From Pseudalkalibacillus sp045920555 (GTDB lineage: Bacteria > Bacillota > Bacilli > Bacillales > Fictibacillaceae): a DNA stretch of 64,000 bases. The DNA lies in contig NZ_CP174509.1 of the NCBI RefSeq assembly GCF_045920555.1, positions 1,054,001 through 1,118,000 of the forward strand. The letters are read 5' to 3'. This document shows positions 17,252-25,343 of the stretch, one piece after another (the first letter of the stretch is position 1; each line of letters begins with the position of its first letter). The position numbers and the translations under genes are program-made. The notes below the pieces were generated by a model. The model did no database searches, was not told where the DNA came from, and was given only the letters and a program-made list of their open reading frames with translations.

Positions 17252-17707
17252 ATGGCAGCGATCAGAAGGGCGAAACCTGAAGAATCACAACTTCTAAGTG
17301 ATCTTGCATTATTGTCAAAAGCGCAGTGGGATTATTCTGAAGAGTTCATTTTAGCCTGTCGTGATGCACTAACGATCGATGAAAAGTATATTCTTAAAAA
17401 CCATGTTTTCGTTATGGAAGAAGATAGGACAACGCTCGGTTTCTTTGCATTTGTGATTAAAAATGGACAGGCTGCTCTGGATTTCATGTACCTCAATCCA
17501 GAGATCATAGGGAGAGGGTATGGGAAGATACTGTGGTCTCATGTTGTAACCAGGGCTAAGGAATTGGGCATAAGTAGATTTACGATCGACAGCGACCCGA
17601 ATGCAAAAGGATTTTATGAAAAGATGGGGGCAGTTGTAATTGGCGAGACTCCATCGACAGTTTTCGCGGATCGGAGTCTACCTTTGTTGAAATATGTGGT
17701 TTCATAG
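17252..17707 (+). CDS. GNAT-family N-acetyltransferase
   Basis: A 151-residue acetyl-CoA-dependent acyltransferase. The acetyl-CoA loop is in LNPEIIGRGYGKILWSHV (Q/RxxGxG/A type, here GRGYGK) and the C-terminal DSDPNAKGFYEKMGAVVIGE is the usual fold end. The acceptor is unknown. ATG at 17252 follows AAAGGAGCC. It is 49 bases after the regucalcin-like gene without a terminator, so probably co-transcribed. Confidence 0.88.
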   Translation: MAAIRRAKPEESQLLSDLALLSKAQWDYSEEFILACRDALTIDEKYILKNHVFVMEEDRTTLGFFAFVIKNGQAALDFMYLNPEIIGRGYGKILWSHVVTRAKELGISRFTIDSDPNAKGFYEKMGAVVIGETPSTVFADRSLPLLKYVVS

Positions 17708-17899
17708 CGGAAAGGTTACAAACATTACAAATTATTTGGTATATGTTAAAGAACTTGCTTATTTAAGCACAAACTGCTATCATTAAAAACATTTATTTTT
17801 GTTCGATCTATAGGATAGTTAAAAGTGAAAACTTTACGTCTAGTTCTGAGCAAGAATATGAAAAACAATGTGTGCAAAGAGCACTAGGAGGCAACAAAA

Positions 17900-18100
17900 A
17901 TGGAACATGGTAAAGTAAAATGGTTTAATGCAGAAAAAGGTTTTGGATTCATCGAGCGTGAAGGTGCAGACGACGTATTCGTTCACTTTTCAGCTATCCA
18001 AGCAGAAGGATTCAAATCTTTAGACGAAGGTCAAGAAGTTACTTTTGAAGTTGAAGAAGGACAACGCGGACCTCAAGCTTCAAACGTACAAAAAGTCTAA
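17900..18100 (+). CDS. Cold-shock protein (CspB/C/D family)
   Basis: A 66-residue single OB-fold RNA chaperone. Both RNP motifs are intact: KGFGFIE and DVFVHFSAI. The sequence FNAEKGFGFIERE with GFKSLDEGQ and ending ASNVQKV looks closest to B. subtilis CspC from memory. ATG at 17900 follows CTAGGAGG. A leader of up to about 190 bases lies between the GNAT stop and the start, AT-rich, compatible with the long structured 5' leaders of csp genes. A strong terminator follows. Confidence 0.95.
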   Translation: MEHGKVKWFNAEKGFGFIEREGADDVFVHFSAIQAEGFKSLDEGQEVTFEVEEGQRGPQASNVQKV

Positions 18101-18114
18101 CTGACAATGAACTC

Positions 18115-18144
18115 AAAACAGATCCTCTACAGGATCTGTTTTTT
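18115..18144 (+). terminator. Cold-shock gene terminator
   Basis: A 12-base perfect stem (AAAACAGATCCT / AGGATCTGTTTT) with a CTAC loop and a T6 run. Confidence 0.92.
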
Positions 18145-18327
18145 AGTACATAAAAAGGGGACTGACACACATATATATGCCAGTCCAATATATTTCAAGA
18201 AAAATTAAAATGGTTTAAGTGAATTATAACATATATTTTCTTCAGTTCAGGAAAAAATATTAAAATCCTGTTACAAATCAACAAGGAATTAAGGGAAAAG
18301 GCAATAAGATAAAGCTGTAACCCTATA

Positions 18328-18336
18328 TGGTATAAT
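18328..18336 (+). promoter_or_regulatory. Extended -10 promoter of the 59-residue gene
   Basis: TGGTATAAT, a TGN plus perfect -10 box, 22 bases before the start codon region. No good -35 is visible, which is normal for extended -10 promoters. Confidence 0.6.
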
Positions 18337-18358
18337 GGACTAGAAGGGGAGTGACCTT

Positions 18359-18538
18359 TTGAAACGTTCAAACAATCTATTCAACACTGGTGATATTGTA
18401 AAAATCCGAAAGACTGGTGAGTCCGTAACCATCAAAAAATGGCAATATGTGAAAAATATGAAGAGATACTCTTATATCGTCGATGAACACCCGAGTACAT
18501 TTTACTTTGAAGAGGAATTCGAGAAAGTCGATAAGTAA
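18359..18538 (+). CDS. Small unrecognised protein, 59 residues
   Basis: A short gene with all signals: an extended -10 promoter, AAGGGGAGTGA ribosome site, TTG start at 18359, TAA at 18536 and its own terminator at 18543. The product begins MKRSNNLFNTGDIVKIRKTG and is basic, with aromatic residues in the second half (KRYSYIVDEHPSTFYFEEEF). The GDIVKIRKTGESVTIKKW segment resembles a small SH3-like beta barrel, such as those found in KOW or YolD-like small proteins; this is only a shape impression. No function can be assigned. Confidence 0.75.
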   Translation: MKRSNNLFNTGDIVKIRKTGESVTIKKWQYVKNMKRYSYIVDEHPSTFYFEEEFEKVDK

Positions 18539-18542
18539 CCTG

Positions 18543-18570
18543 CAGTCAGCACATTTGCTGGCTTTTTTTA
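18543..18570 (+). terminator. Terminator after the 59-residue gene
   Basis: GTCAGC pairs with GCTGGC (one G-T pair), loop ACATTT, followed by seven T. Confidence 0.8.
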
Positions 18571-18646
18571 TATTACAAGCACTTTAATGTAAATAGATTG
18601 AATTTTCGATTATTATAAAGAGACAAATAGAATGGGAGGACATCGA

Positions 18647-19807
18647 ATGAAATTAGTCGAGTTCAATTTGCCAACCAAAATAGAGGCTGGTAATGGGGTG
18701 TTAGCCAAAACAGGTACATATCTTAAGGAGTCTCTAGAGGGTACAAGGATATTCATCGTCACTGATTCAGGAATCGAACAGGCAGGTTTCGTAGGAAAGT
18801 TGAAAGAAACTCTAAAAACAGAAGGTTATGAAACTAAAGTCTTCAATCAGGTGAAACCGAATCCAAGAGATACTGATTGTATTGTTGGCGGGGAAGCAGC
18901 TCGCGAATTCGAGGCAGATGCAATTGTAGCATTAGGTGGAGGCTCTGTTATCGATTCTGCGAAAGCGATTGCGATCCTTCAAGTCCATGGTGGCCGTCTT
19001 CAGGATTATGCAGGCCGGGATAACGTCCCTGAAGGAGTGACGCCGCTGATCGTCATTCCGACGACGGCAGGGACGGGGGCTGAAGTGACACGTTCTTCGG
19101 TAATAACCGATACTGCTAAAAGAATAAAGTTCACTATCAAGTCAGTCCAGATTGCACCAGTATTAGCGATTGTCGACCCTGAACTCACGTATAATTTACC
19201 TCCGCACTTGACGGCATCAACCGGAATGGATGCTCTTGTCCATGCTATCGAGGCGTATACATGCAAACTATCGAATCCAATTGCTGATGGGTTAGCCTTA
19301 CAAGCAATGAAGCATATCTATCCTTATTTGAGACGGGCAGTAAAAGTTGGGGAGGATCAAGAGGCACGTTACAATATGATGATCGGCTCCACGATTGCAG
19401 GGATGGCTTTTTCACATGCGGATGTTGCCTCTGTCCATTGCATGGCTGAAGCAATCGGAGGTTTATACGATACCCCCCATGGAGTAGCGAATTCCATGTT
19501 CCTCCCATACATCGTTGAATACAATGCACAGGCAGATATCCATAAGCATGCGACCATTGCAAGGACGATCGGCATCGCGAAAGAGACCGATCCTGACCAA
19601 TCAGCAGCAAACCTTTTAGTGGATGAAATGAAGCAGCTGGCTGCAGATATCTCGATTCCAACTTTCTCGTCACTTCCAGAGGTTAGTGAAGACGATTTTG
19701 AATACTTATCAGAGTCAGCCTATAACAATGGCTCGACACCAAGTAATGCAAGGGAAATCACCAAAGAAGATTACCTTCAGCTCTTCCGAAAAGCCTATAG
19801 CAATTAA
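18647..19807 (+). CDS. Iron-containing alcohol dehydrogenase
   Basis: A 386-residue group III (Fe-type) alcohol dehydrogenase. NAD(P) binding: GGGSVIDSAKAIAI and TTAGTGAEVTRSSVIT. Metal ligands: Asp and His in STGMDALVHAIEAY, then His residues in FSHADVASVHCMAEAIGGLYDTPHG. Length is normal. The frame is open 15 bases further, but the upstream ATG overlaps GGGAGG, so ATG at 18647 is the start. Substrates in this family range from ethanol and butanol to 1,3-propanediol and lactaldehyde; not resolvable here. Single gene between terminators. Confidence 0.93.
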   Translation: MKLVEFNLPTKIEAGNGVLAKTGTYLKESLEGTRIFIVTDSGIEQAGFVGKLKETLKTEGYETKVFNQVKPNPRDTDCIVGGEAAREFEADAIVALGGGSVIDSAKAIAILQVHGGRLQDYAGRDNVPEGVTPLIVIPTTAGTGAEVTRSSVITDTAKRIKFTIKSVQIAPVLAIVDPELTYNLPPHLTASTGMDALVHAIEAYTCKLSNPIADGLALQAMKHIYPYLRRAVKVGEDQEARYNMMIGSTIAGMAFSHADVASVHCMAEAIGGLYDTPHGVANSMFLPYIVEYNAQADIHKHATIARTIGIAKETDPDQSAANLLVDEMKQLAADISIPTFSSLPEVSEDDFEYLSESAYNNGSTPSNAREITKEDYLQLFRKAYSN

Positions 19808-19818
19808 GCAGAAAATGG

Positions 19819-19850
19819 GACGTCATCATAAAATGATGATGTTCTTTTTT
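19819..19850 (+). terminator. Terminator of the alcohol dehydrogenase gene
   Basis: ACGTCATCAT against ATGATGATGT around AAA, followed by TCTTTTTTTC. Confidence 0.75.
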
Positions 19851-19908
19851 TCAATACCTAAAGGAAAATCCTCTCAGAAATCGAATAAGCAAATACAGCG
19901 ACGATTTT

Positions 19909-20217
19909 TTAAAGGCTTTGTTAAATTTTTATGTTGATTTTGATAGAACATTTCTTTAGCGAAATTCGCGACACTCCTGCGGGAAAAGCGAGCCAGGTGA
20001 TACCCCACGCTTTAAAAGGATCTTCGACTAAATACCACCACGTCTTGCGCCTGCGGTTACTCGGCGCAAAACTACAAGGGTGGAATATAAGTCCGTGGTC
20101 TTGTGGTGAACGTCGAAGCCAGAACATCCATCTTCTAGCGAGGAGGCTTGCGGATCGCCCGCGGAAAGGGAGTGAATTTCGCCAACAATTAAGAATAACA
20201 GAGCCTTTTTAAAAAAA
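19909..20217. repeat. Terminal-inverted-repeat element, copy 2, with nested insert
   Basis: Ends AAAGGCTTTGTTAAATTTTT on the left and AATAACAGAGCCTTTTT on the right form imperfect terminal inverted repeats. The core is GCGAAATTCGCGACACTCC, TGCGGGAAAAGCGAGCC, then a second element at 20022-20118, then GAGGAGGCTTGCGGATCGCC and CGCGGAAAGGGAGTGAATTT. Without the insert it would be about 200 bp. It occupies most of the 550-base gap between 19808 and 20361; the rest is AT-rich and unremarkable. Confidence 0.75.
20022..20118. repeat. Nested palindromic element inside repeat copy 2
   Basis: A 97-bp unit bounded by CTTCGAC and GTCGAAG. Inside, CCACCACG faces CGTGGT...GGTG, and GCGCC TGCGGTTACTC GGCGC makes a central hairpin. 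The same unit is found in repeat copy 4 at 41928-42022 and, shortened, at 42050-42120. It is absent from the other copies of the host element, so it behaves like a second small mobile element. Confidence 0.65.
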
Positions 20218-20361
20218 TTACCATAGTTATGCCGAAATGCTTTTACTCTCTCCGAATTACTATAAGGAGGCGAAAAAGCAGAGAATAGATCTGCCTCTTA
20301 TCATTTTGTGAATTCGTCGTACTGAATTATTTTTTTAATATCATAGGGGAGGTTTTTGGCT

Positions 20362-21189
20362 ATGGATGGACAAGCAACATCAATCATAAAAATAAAACGG
20401 GGAAGTGAAATCCCATATAGTGACATGAAGGGCGGACCTAAGCTGACGAAAGGTCATTTTGAAATGAGTTACGAAGGGGATCTGCAGGGCGAAGGTATAC
20501 TGGAAGAGTTGAAATGTTATTTTACAGAAACATCAGCAACCGTATATGGGCTCGAGCGATTTACTGGCAGTATTGGAAACCGGATCGGCAGCTTTGTTTT
20601 AGAGCATGATGGTACTTTTGAAGATGGCGTTTTGACATCTACACAAAAAGTGATTCCCCAATCAGGAACAGGGGATTTGAAAGGAATCGATGGTGTGATC
20701 AATGTAGAGTCAAGTGATTCGGATGCATTTTCGATTACCTTTAAATATTCATTTGATGAAGAAATGGCCACCTTCCTAAGAGAAAAGGAAGAAGAGGAAG
20801 ATAAATTTATCGAAGAGGAGATCTATATTGCTGATAAATGGATTGACGCGTGTAATGCGCAAGATGTCGATGCCTTATTGGATATAACATCTCCAACAAT
20901 TGAAATCTCAGGTCCTAGAGGCTCCGGTTATGGAAAAGTCCTGTTAGTGGAATGGTTGGAACGAACCGGTCTAACACTTGAAACCCTGTCCATTTACGGA
21001 AGAAAGGGTTCTCTTGTTTATGAACAACTTGCGAGCTGGAAAGGACAAGAAGGAAGGACTCCCGGAGAGGCGAATGTCGCTTCCGTCATAAAAGTGAGGA
21101 ATGGAAAAATAGCCTTTATTTCCAGGTTCGATGATCTCGAGAAAGCACTGAAATCAGCAGGATTACAAGAGACAGATAAGGTTCTATAA
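20362..21189 (+). CDS. DUF3224-like domain fused to an NTF2/SnoaL-like domain
   Basis: A 275-residue cytoplasmic protein with two parts. Residues about 1-130 resemble DUF3224 (allene-oxide-cyclase-like barrel): GHFEMSYEGDLQGEG, YGLERFTGSIGNRIGSFVLEHDGTFEDG, QSGTGDLKGIDG. An acidic linker (REKEEEEDKFIEEE) leads to a cone-shaped NTF2-like domain from about 150, with YIADKWIDACNAQDVDALLDITSP and a C-terminal VASVIKVRNGKIAFISRFDDLEKAL. DUF3224 proteins are usually single-domain, so the fusion is of interest. ATG at 20362 suits the AGGGGAGG site better than TTG at 20356. The SRPBCC gene follows 36 bases later. No function is known. Confidence 0.75.
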   Translation: MDGQATSIIKIKRGSEIPYSDMKGGPKLTKGHFEMSYEGDLQGEGILEELKCYFTETSATVYGLERFTGSIGNRIGSFVLEHDGTFEDGVLTSTQKVIPQSGTGDLKGIDGVINVESSDSDAFSITFKYSFDEEMATFLREKEEEEDKFIEEEIYIADKWIDACNAQDVDALLDITSPTIEISGPRGSGYGKVLLVEWLERTGLTLETLSIYGRKGSLVYEQLASWKGQEGRTPGEANVASVIKVRNGKIAFISRFDDLEKALKSAGLQETDKVL

Positions 21190-21225
21190 TGGTGTTGAAA
21201 AAATGATGATAAAGGATGTGACAAA

Positions 21226-21636
21226 GTGGCTTTATCGAATGCAAGAACGCTATCCATTTCAATCGATTGCAGTGCCAATAAAGCATATGCTTTCATTTCC
21301 AACCCTGAAAATCTTCCCCAGTGGTCGTTTTTCGAATCAGTGAAAAAGGTGAATGACCAGTGGATCGCTGAGGCTGGGGACGGACCGATGAACATCCGGT
21401 TTGTGGATCAAAATGAATTCGGCATCCTAGATCACTTTGTCACACCTTCTCCAGACGAATCTATCATGGTACCGATGCGGGTGATCCCGAACGGTACAGG
21501 CTGTGAAGTGATATTCACCGCTTTTCAGCAGCCGATGATGTCAGAAGAGCAGTTCAACCAAGACATGTCTCAAGTCCAGCAAGACCTTGAAGCATTGAAA
21601 CGACTGCTTGAAGATACTTCGAGAGAATATGACTGA
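21226..21636 (+). CDS. SRPBCC-superfamily (polyketide cyclase/START-like) protein
   Basis: A 136-residue ligand-binding helix-grip protein. The start LSISIDCSANKAYAFISNPENLPQW is the classical opening of this superfamily, and the long C-terminal helix MSQVQQDLEALKRLLED closes the cavity. GTG at 21226 follows AAAGGATGTG. It lies 36 bases after the DUF3224-like gene without a terminator and is probably co-transcribed. Ligand unknown. Confidence 0.82.
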   Translation: MALSNARTLSISIDCSANKAYAFISNPENLPQWSFFESVKKVNDQWIAEAGDGPMNIRFVDQNEFGILDHFVTPSPDESIMVPMRVIPNGTGCEVIFTAFQQPMMSEEQFNQDMSQVQQDLEALKRLLEDTSREYD

Positions 21637-21660
21637 TTCCTGTGCAACCGACCTTGGAAT

Positions 21661-21770
21661 TGGTGCAATAAAACTGGAAGCAGTGCAATATCATTGAAGT
21701 AGCGCTATTATTTTGAAACTGGAGCAATTATTCTGGGGCAGTTAGTTTAAAGAGTGGTGCACTTATCAGT
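21661..21770. repeat. Degenerate 20-bp periodic array, word GTGCAATA
   Basis: Related words GTGCAAT, GTGCAAT, GCGCTAT, GAGCAAT, GCAGTTA and GTGCACT begin near 21663, 21683, 21702, 21722, 21738 and 21757, so the step is close to 20 bp. It fills the spacer between the SRPBCC gene and the small glycine-rich protein gene. Confidence 0.6.
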
Positions 21771-21844
21771 TTGGACCCTCTCGGACGGAAAAACAGCAGA
21801 CTTTTGAAGTTTCCGTTCCAAATAAATATGAAGGAGGGTCTTTT

Positions 21845-21997
21845 TTGTCTAAAAAAGCTTTGAAGTCGAATAACGGGTTGGCTATCGGCACCAGCCTTGG
21901 CGTGGTATTCGGTCTAATGTTCGATAACATTGCGCTTGGAATAGGGATAGGAGTAGCCCTGGGAATCGCATATGACATGGCACAAAAAAAGAAATGA
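21845..21997 (+). CDS. Small glycine-zipper-like membrane protein, 50 residues
   Basis: TTG at 21845 follows GAAGGAGGG. The product starts MSKKALKSNNGLAIGTSLG and is mainly one hydrophobic region with small residues at regular spacing (GTSLGVVFGLMF, GIGIGVALGIAY), ending in KKK. This is a glycine-zipper pattern suited to a membrane hairpin or oligomer. Similar short proteins are common in bacilli without known role. A shared terminator separates it from the convergent clpP gene. Confidence 0.7.
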   Translation: MSKKALKSNNGLAIGTSLGVVFGLMFDNIALGIGIGVALGIAYDMAQKKK

Positions 21998-22007
21998 TTT
22001 CCAGATG

Positions 22008-22036
22008 AAAAACGGCAGTCGAATGACTGCCGTTTA
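22008..22036. terminator. Bidirectional terminator between convergent genes
   Basis: AAACGGCAGTC / GACTGCCGTTT, an 11-base perfect stem with loop GAAT. It serves the small protein gene on the plus strand and clpP on the minus strand. Confidence 0.88.
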
Positions 22037-22041
22037 TTCAA

Positions 22042-22626
22042 TCATGTCTTTGATTGGATGATCTCATCAATAATCCCATAATCTTTAGCTTCTTGAGCAC
22101 TTAAGAAATAATCGCGATCGGTATCGGATGCCACTTTTTCAATGGGTTTGCCGGTTCGTTCTGCGATGATGTGATTGAGATGTTCCCGAAGCTTCAAAAT
22201 CCTTTTCGCGGAGATCTCAATTTCTGTCGCTTGGCCGCGCGCTCCTCCTAAAGGTTGATGAATCATGATTTCACTGTTCGGGAGTGCATACCTTTTTCCT
22301 TTGGTCCCCGCTAGCAACAGCATAGCGCCGAATGATGCCGCCATCCCCGTACAGATGGTACTGATATCAGGCTTGATGTATTGCATCGTATCGAAAATCG
22401 CAAATCCGGCAGAGGTCGATCCTCCAGGACTGTTGATATAGAGAGAAATATCCTTATCTGGATCATCGGCCGCTAAAAATAACAATTGTGCGACGATGCT
22501 GTTTGCCATATGATCATTTATTTCATCACTTACCATGATGATCCGGTCTTTCAATAATCTAGAATATATATCATACGAACGCTCACCATGGTTCGATTGT
22601 TCAATGACATAAGGAATAGTTGCCAT
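22042..22626 (-). CDS. clpP: ATP-dependent Clp protease proteolytic subunit (ClpP paralogue)
   Basis: A 194-residue serine protease subunit that forms the two-ring chamber used with Clp ATPases. The catalytic triad is at the canonical positions: Ser98 in TGMAASFGAML, His123 in MIHQPLGGARG, Asp172 in SDTDRDYF. The usual GMAASMG is GMAASFG here. It is not in the normal clpP neighbourhood; it lies 28 bases behind a sigma-factor gene on the same strand and is probably co-transcribed, so it looks like a second, specialised ClpP rather than the housekeeping copy. ATG at 22626 follows GGAGGAAAAAAG. Confidence 0.93.
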   Translation of the reverse strand: MATIPYVIEQSNHGERSYDIYSRLLKDRIIMVSDEINDHMANSIVAQLLFLAADDPDKDISLYINSPGGSTSAGFAIFDTMQYIKPDISTICTGMAASFGAMLLLAGTKGKRYALPNSEIMIHQPLGGARGQATEIEISAKRILKLREHLNHIIAERTGKPIEKVASDTDRDYFLSAQEAKDYGIIDEIIQSKT

Positions 22627-22654
22627 TCTTTTTTCCTCCTTCGTATACAGCTTT

Positions 22655-23341
22655 TTAAGCTGCCATCGAGAGGGAGCTTGAAGGAGAGGAGAAGTTCATA
22701 AGCTTCAACTTCGGTTGCGTTTCGATCGGGAAGAATGTCGGTATAAGCTTGATGAGGACAGAAGGATCTTCTGAACGGATCGCTTGAATCAGTGTCCTCG
22801 TCAACTCACCATCATCTTCCTCGGACATATGCCCTATTACAGGAATTGAATCGTCATTACCGTCAGATGCAATTTTAGCGAGCCTTTTTCTTGCTCGATT
22901 CAAAACTGCTTTGACAGCTGTTTCCGTCATCCCGAAAATTTCAGCAATCTCGGAAATTTGATAACGGAACGCTTCCTTCAAAGTATAAATGACGGACTGT
23001 TTCGGTGTCAGCTCCGAGACGAGTTGTTCTACAAGATCGTCAAAATTGTTCGTGTCCCTGTCAATTTCTTCAGGCATGGACCCGATCACTTCTCGATTGC
23101 GTTTCCTGAGTTGGTCGATCCATAAATTATGGGCCATCTTTTTTAACAAAGGACCATTCAACTCGGTTCTGTCTCCATAACGCTCCATCGCTTTGAACAT
23201 CGTTTCCTGGGCAAGATCATCTCCATCCCATTTGTTTTGGGAAAGGAAGTGGCAATAACGCTTCAGCTTAGAATACAATTCTTCAATCTCTATTGTTTTT
23301 ACCTTATCATTTTGTACATGAATGCCAGGCCTGGCGTACAT
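22655..23341 (-). CDS. ECF-like sigma-70 family factor
   Basis: A 228-residue sigma factor. Region 2 is in LKRYCHFLSQNKWDGDDLAQETMFKAM and NLWIDQLRKRNRE; region 4 has LTPKQSVIYTLKEAFRYQISEIAEIFGMTETAVKAVLNRARKRL. A 55-65 residue C-terminal extension follows, acidic then hydrophobic, and ends LSMAA. That end resembles the small, nonpolar C-terminal tags recognised by ClpX, as in the SsrA tag that ends LAA. ATG at 23341 is well placed after AAAGGAG; the in-frame GTG at 23350 overlaps that site. No anti-sigma gene is adjacent. The clpP paralogue downstream may control its turnover; inference. Confidence 0.85.
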   Translation of the reverse strand: MYARPGIHVQNDKVKTIEIEELYSKLKRYCHFLSQNKWDGDDLAQETMFKAMERYGDRTELNGPLLKKMAHNLWIDQLRKRNREVIGSMPEEIDRDTNNFDDLVEQLVSELTPKQSVIYTLKEAFRYQISEIAEIFGMTETAVKAVLNRARKRLAKIASDGNDDSIPVIGHMSEEDDGELTRTLIQAIRSEDPSVLIKLIPTFFPIETQPKLKLMNFSSPSSSLSMAA

Positions 23342-23549
23342 TTTCTTCACTCCTTTAGCTCCTCTCTACCCTTATAACGAATAAAAGAGGAAAAAAGATA
23401 TGGGTGTTTAAATATTATTTTAGAGATTTTCATCTACATCTGAGGGCTGAGACAAGAATACATTTGAAGTTCATATTCGATCTGCTAAGAATGCCCTATA
23501 CTTAATACACCAATTATTTCAGTTTATATTTACGAGGGAGAGAAGCCAG

Positions 23550-24413
23550 TTGATAGAACAAAAATATAAATTGCCTTCAGAAATCATCTTGCATCTGTCA
23601 TTGTGCAGTTTGATCGTTTACCTGCTATCCAGCACCATGCCAACGATGATGCCTGCATATAAATGGAGTCTTGTCATTTTGGTGTGTGTACTTCTGCTGC
23701 TTGATGTCTTATTTGTACTATCTAGAAAATGGCAGTTGTTGAAGGTTACCAAAGTTGCATTGCTCTACATATGTTCTTTAGTATTGATTCTACTCCTCAT
23801 TTATTACTTTACAAAATTTGTAGCCTTGACAGACGCCTATGGAATTGAAAATGTGCTTAGGGCATATGAACCCTCAGCCAAGTTGATATTCTTCTTGATC
23901 TGCTTAGCCCAACCGATTATCCTTCCAATTCCAGAAGCCGTAACCATTGGGGCTGGGAGTGCTGTTTTTGGTCCTCTTTCGGCGTCAATTTTAGGTTTCC
24001 TTGGTACGGTCTCAGGCATCATCTCGATGTTTTTCATCGCTCGGTACGGTGGACAGAAGCTCATATCTAAACTGGTAAAAGAAAAACATTTAAACAAATA
24101 CAAAGTTTATGTCGGAAAAAATGAAACAGCAATTTTAATCTTTTTGTTCATCATTCCGATTCTGCCGGATGAAATTATTTGTGTGGGTGCCGGAATCGGA
24201 GCTGTGACCTTCAGAAAGTTCTTCATAATAGCTTCTATCGCAAAGTTTTTAACCTCTACACTCTTAGCTTATTCTGTTCATCTTGCCCAGTTGCTACCCC
24301 TCACTGGCCCACAATTGGTATTTGTATGTATGGTAAGCGTAGCCTTCCTCTACGTAATGTCCTTGCTTTTCAAAAGATATAAAAAAACGGGAAACCATCA
24401 AAAAGCTAATTGA
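23550..24413 (+). CDS. TVP38/TMEM64-type membrane protein (VTT domain)
   Basis: A 287-residue integral membrane protein. Two or three N-terminal helices are followed by the VTT (DedA-like) domain: QPIILPIPEAVTIGAGSAVFG, GFLGTVSGIISMFFIARYGG and the second re-entrant region FIIPILPDEIICVGAGIG. Family members are lipid scramblases or membrane-homeostasis proteins. TTG at 23550 follows ACGAGGGAG. It is divergent from the sigma-factor gene with about 200 bases between them, so the two may share regulation. Confidence 0.85.
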   Translation: MIEQKYKLPSEIILHLSLCSLIVYLLSSTMPTMMPAYKWSLVILVCVLLLLDVLFVLSRKWQLLKVTKVALLYICSLVLILLLIYYFTKFVALTDAYGIENVLRAYEPSAKLIFFLICLAQPIILPIPEAVTIGAGSAVFGPLSASILGFLGTVSGIISMFFIARYGGQKLISKLVKEKHLNKYKVYVGKNETAILIFLFIIPILPDEIICVGAGIGAVTFRKFFIIASIAKFLTSTLLAYSVHLAQLLPLTGPQLVFVCMVSVAFLYVMSLLFKRYKKTGNHQKAN

Positions 24414-24501
24414 TCTATGAATTTTTTCAGCAAAAGGGAAGGGAATATAAGGAAATTATTGAACTTATAAAAGTGAAATGAATCTAAAGGGGTATAAAGG
24501 T

Positions 24502-25290
24502 ATGGTAAATTTGACAGTAGTAACATTTCAAATCAGGGTAATGGATTTTGAGAAAGGAATGCAGTGGTATGAGGCCTTGTTCAATCGCAAACCGAATTTC
24601 ATACCACATGAAGATTTTGCTGAATGGGAGTTGATTCCTGATACTTGGGTACAGGTTGCAAAAGGTATTCCATCGTGTGGGCAACGGCCCTATTCGAATT
24701 GGTGTAGCTAACATTAAAGAAGAAAAAAACGGCTTATGGAAAAGTTAGGCATCGAAATTGAAGAGGTCAATACTCGAGAAGGTGTCCCGGCAGCTTGGTT
24801 GACGTTTGAAGACCCAGATGGAAATCTTATCGGTTTGTTCGAAGACTTGGCCAACAGTGAGAAAGGGGCTTGAAAATACGATAAACTATTACGCGTAGGT
24901 ACCACATATATCCCTGTAAGTAATGTAGCGAGATCGGCTGAATGGTATGAACAGAAATTAGGCGCAGAAACAAATTACATCGATCAGAATAAAGCAATCA
25001 TCAATCTTGCAAATCAGAGCTTTTTCCTTGTTAAATCAGACAAAGATCAAACTGCGAATTTTCTAGATGCGGACGGGAATGAGCGGTTTTCCGTAACTTT
25101 CGAAGTGAACGGATTCACTGCTCTCAAAAGCCTTCAACAAGAATTCATCAAACAGGACATAAGAGTCGGGGAGATTGAAGACCGAGGACATGCCGGGAAC
25201 AATTTCGTCTTCTATGACTTAGATGGAAACAAATTCGATGTGTGGAGTGAGCTGAGTCCCGAGTTCAAAGAGAGATATCAGATTACATAA
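24502..25290 (+). pseudogene. Two-domain glyoxalase/VOC protein, decayed
   Basis: Remains of one or two VOC-family (glyoxalase/dioxygenase fold) domains. Domain one starts at ATG 24502 (VNLTVVTFQIRVMDFEKGMQWYE), loses frame near 24675 (the expected sense, GNGPIRIGVANIKEE, lies in the next frame) and again near 24728, then reads LMEKLGIEIEEVNTREG to a TGA at 24871. In the same frame, directly after that stop, a second domain continues (KYDKLLRVGTTYIPVSNVARSAEWYE) to DLDGNKFDVWSELS and a stop at 25288. It has no start codon of its own before 25105. The total of about 262 codons fits a two-domain VOC protein with two frameshifts and one nonsense codon. Not functional as written. Confidence 0.75.
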
Positions 25291-25343
25291 ACGGCACAAA
25301 GCATTCAAGTTTCAGACTCCTGGATATAAGTGGGGATTTGGTT

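Noticed and set aside
24478..24711. The 77-residue frame as an intact small VOC protein
   Set aside because: The end (SCGQRPYSNWCS) is not VOC-like, while the expected sense continues in the next frame, so it is the broken first part of a larger gene.
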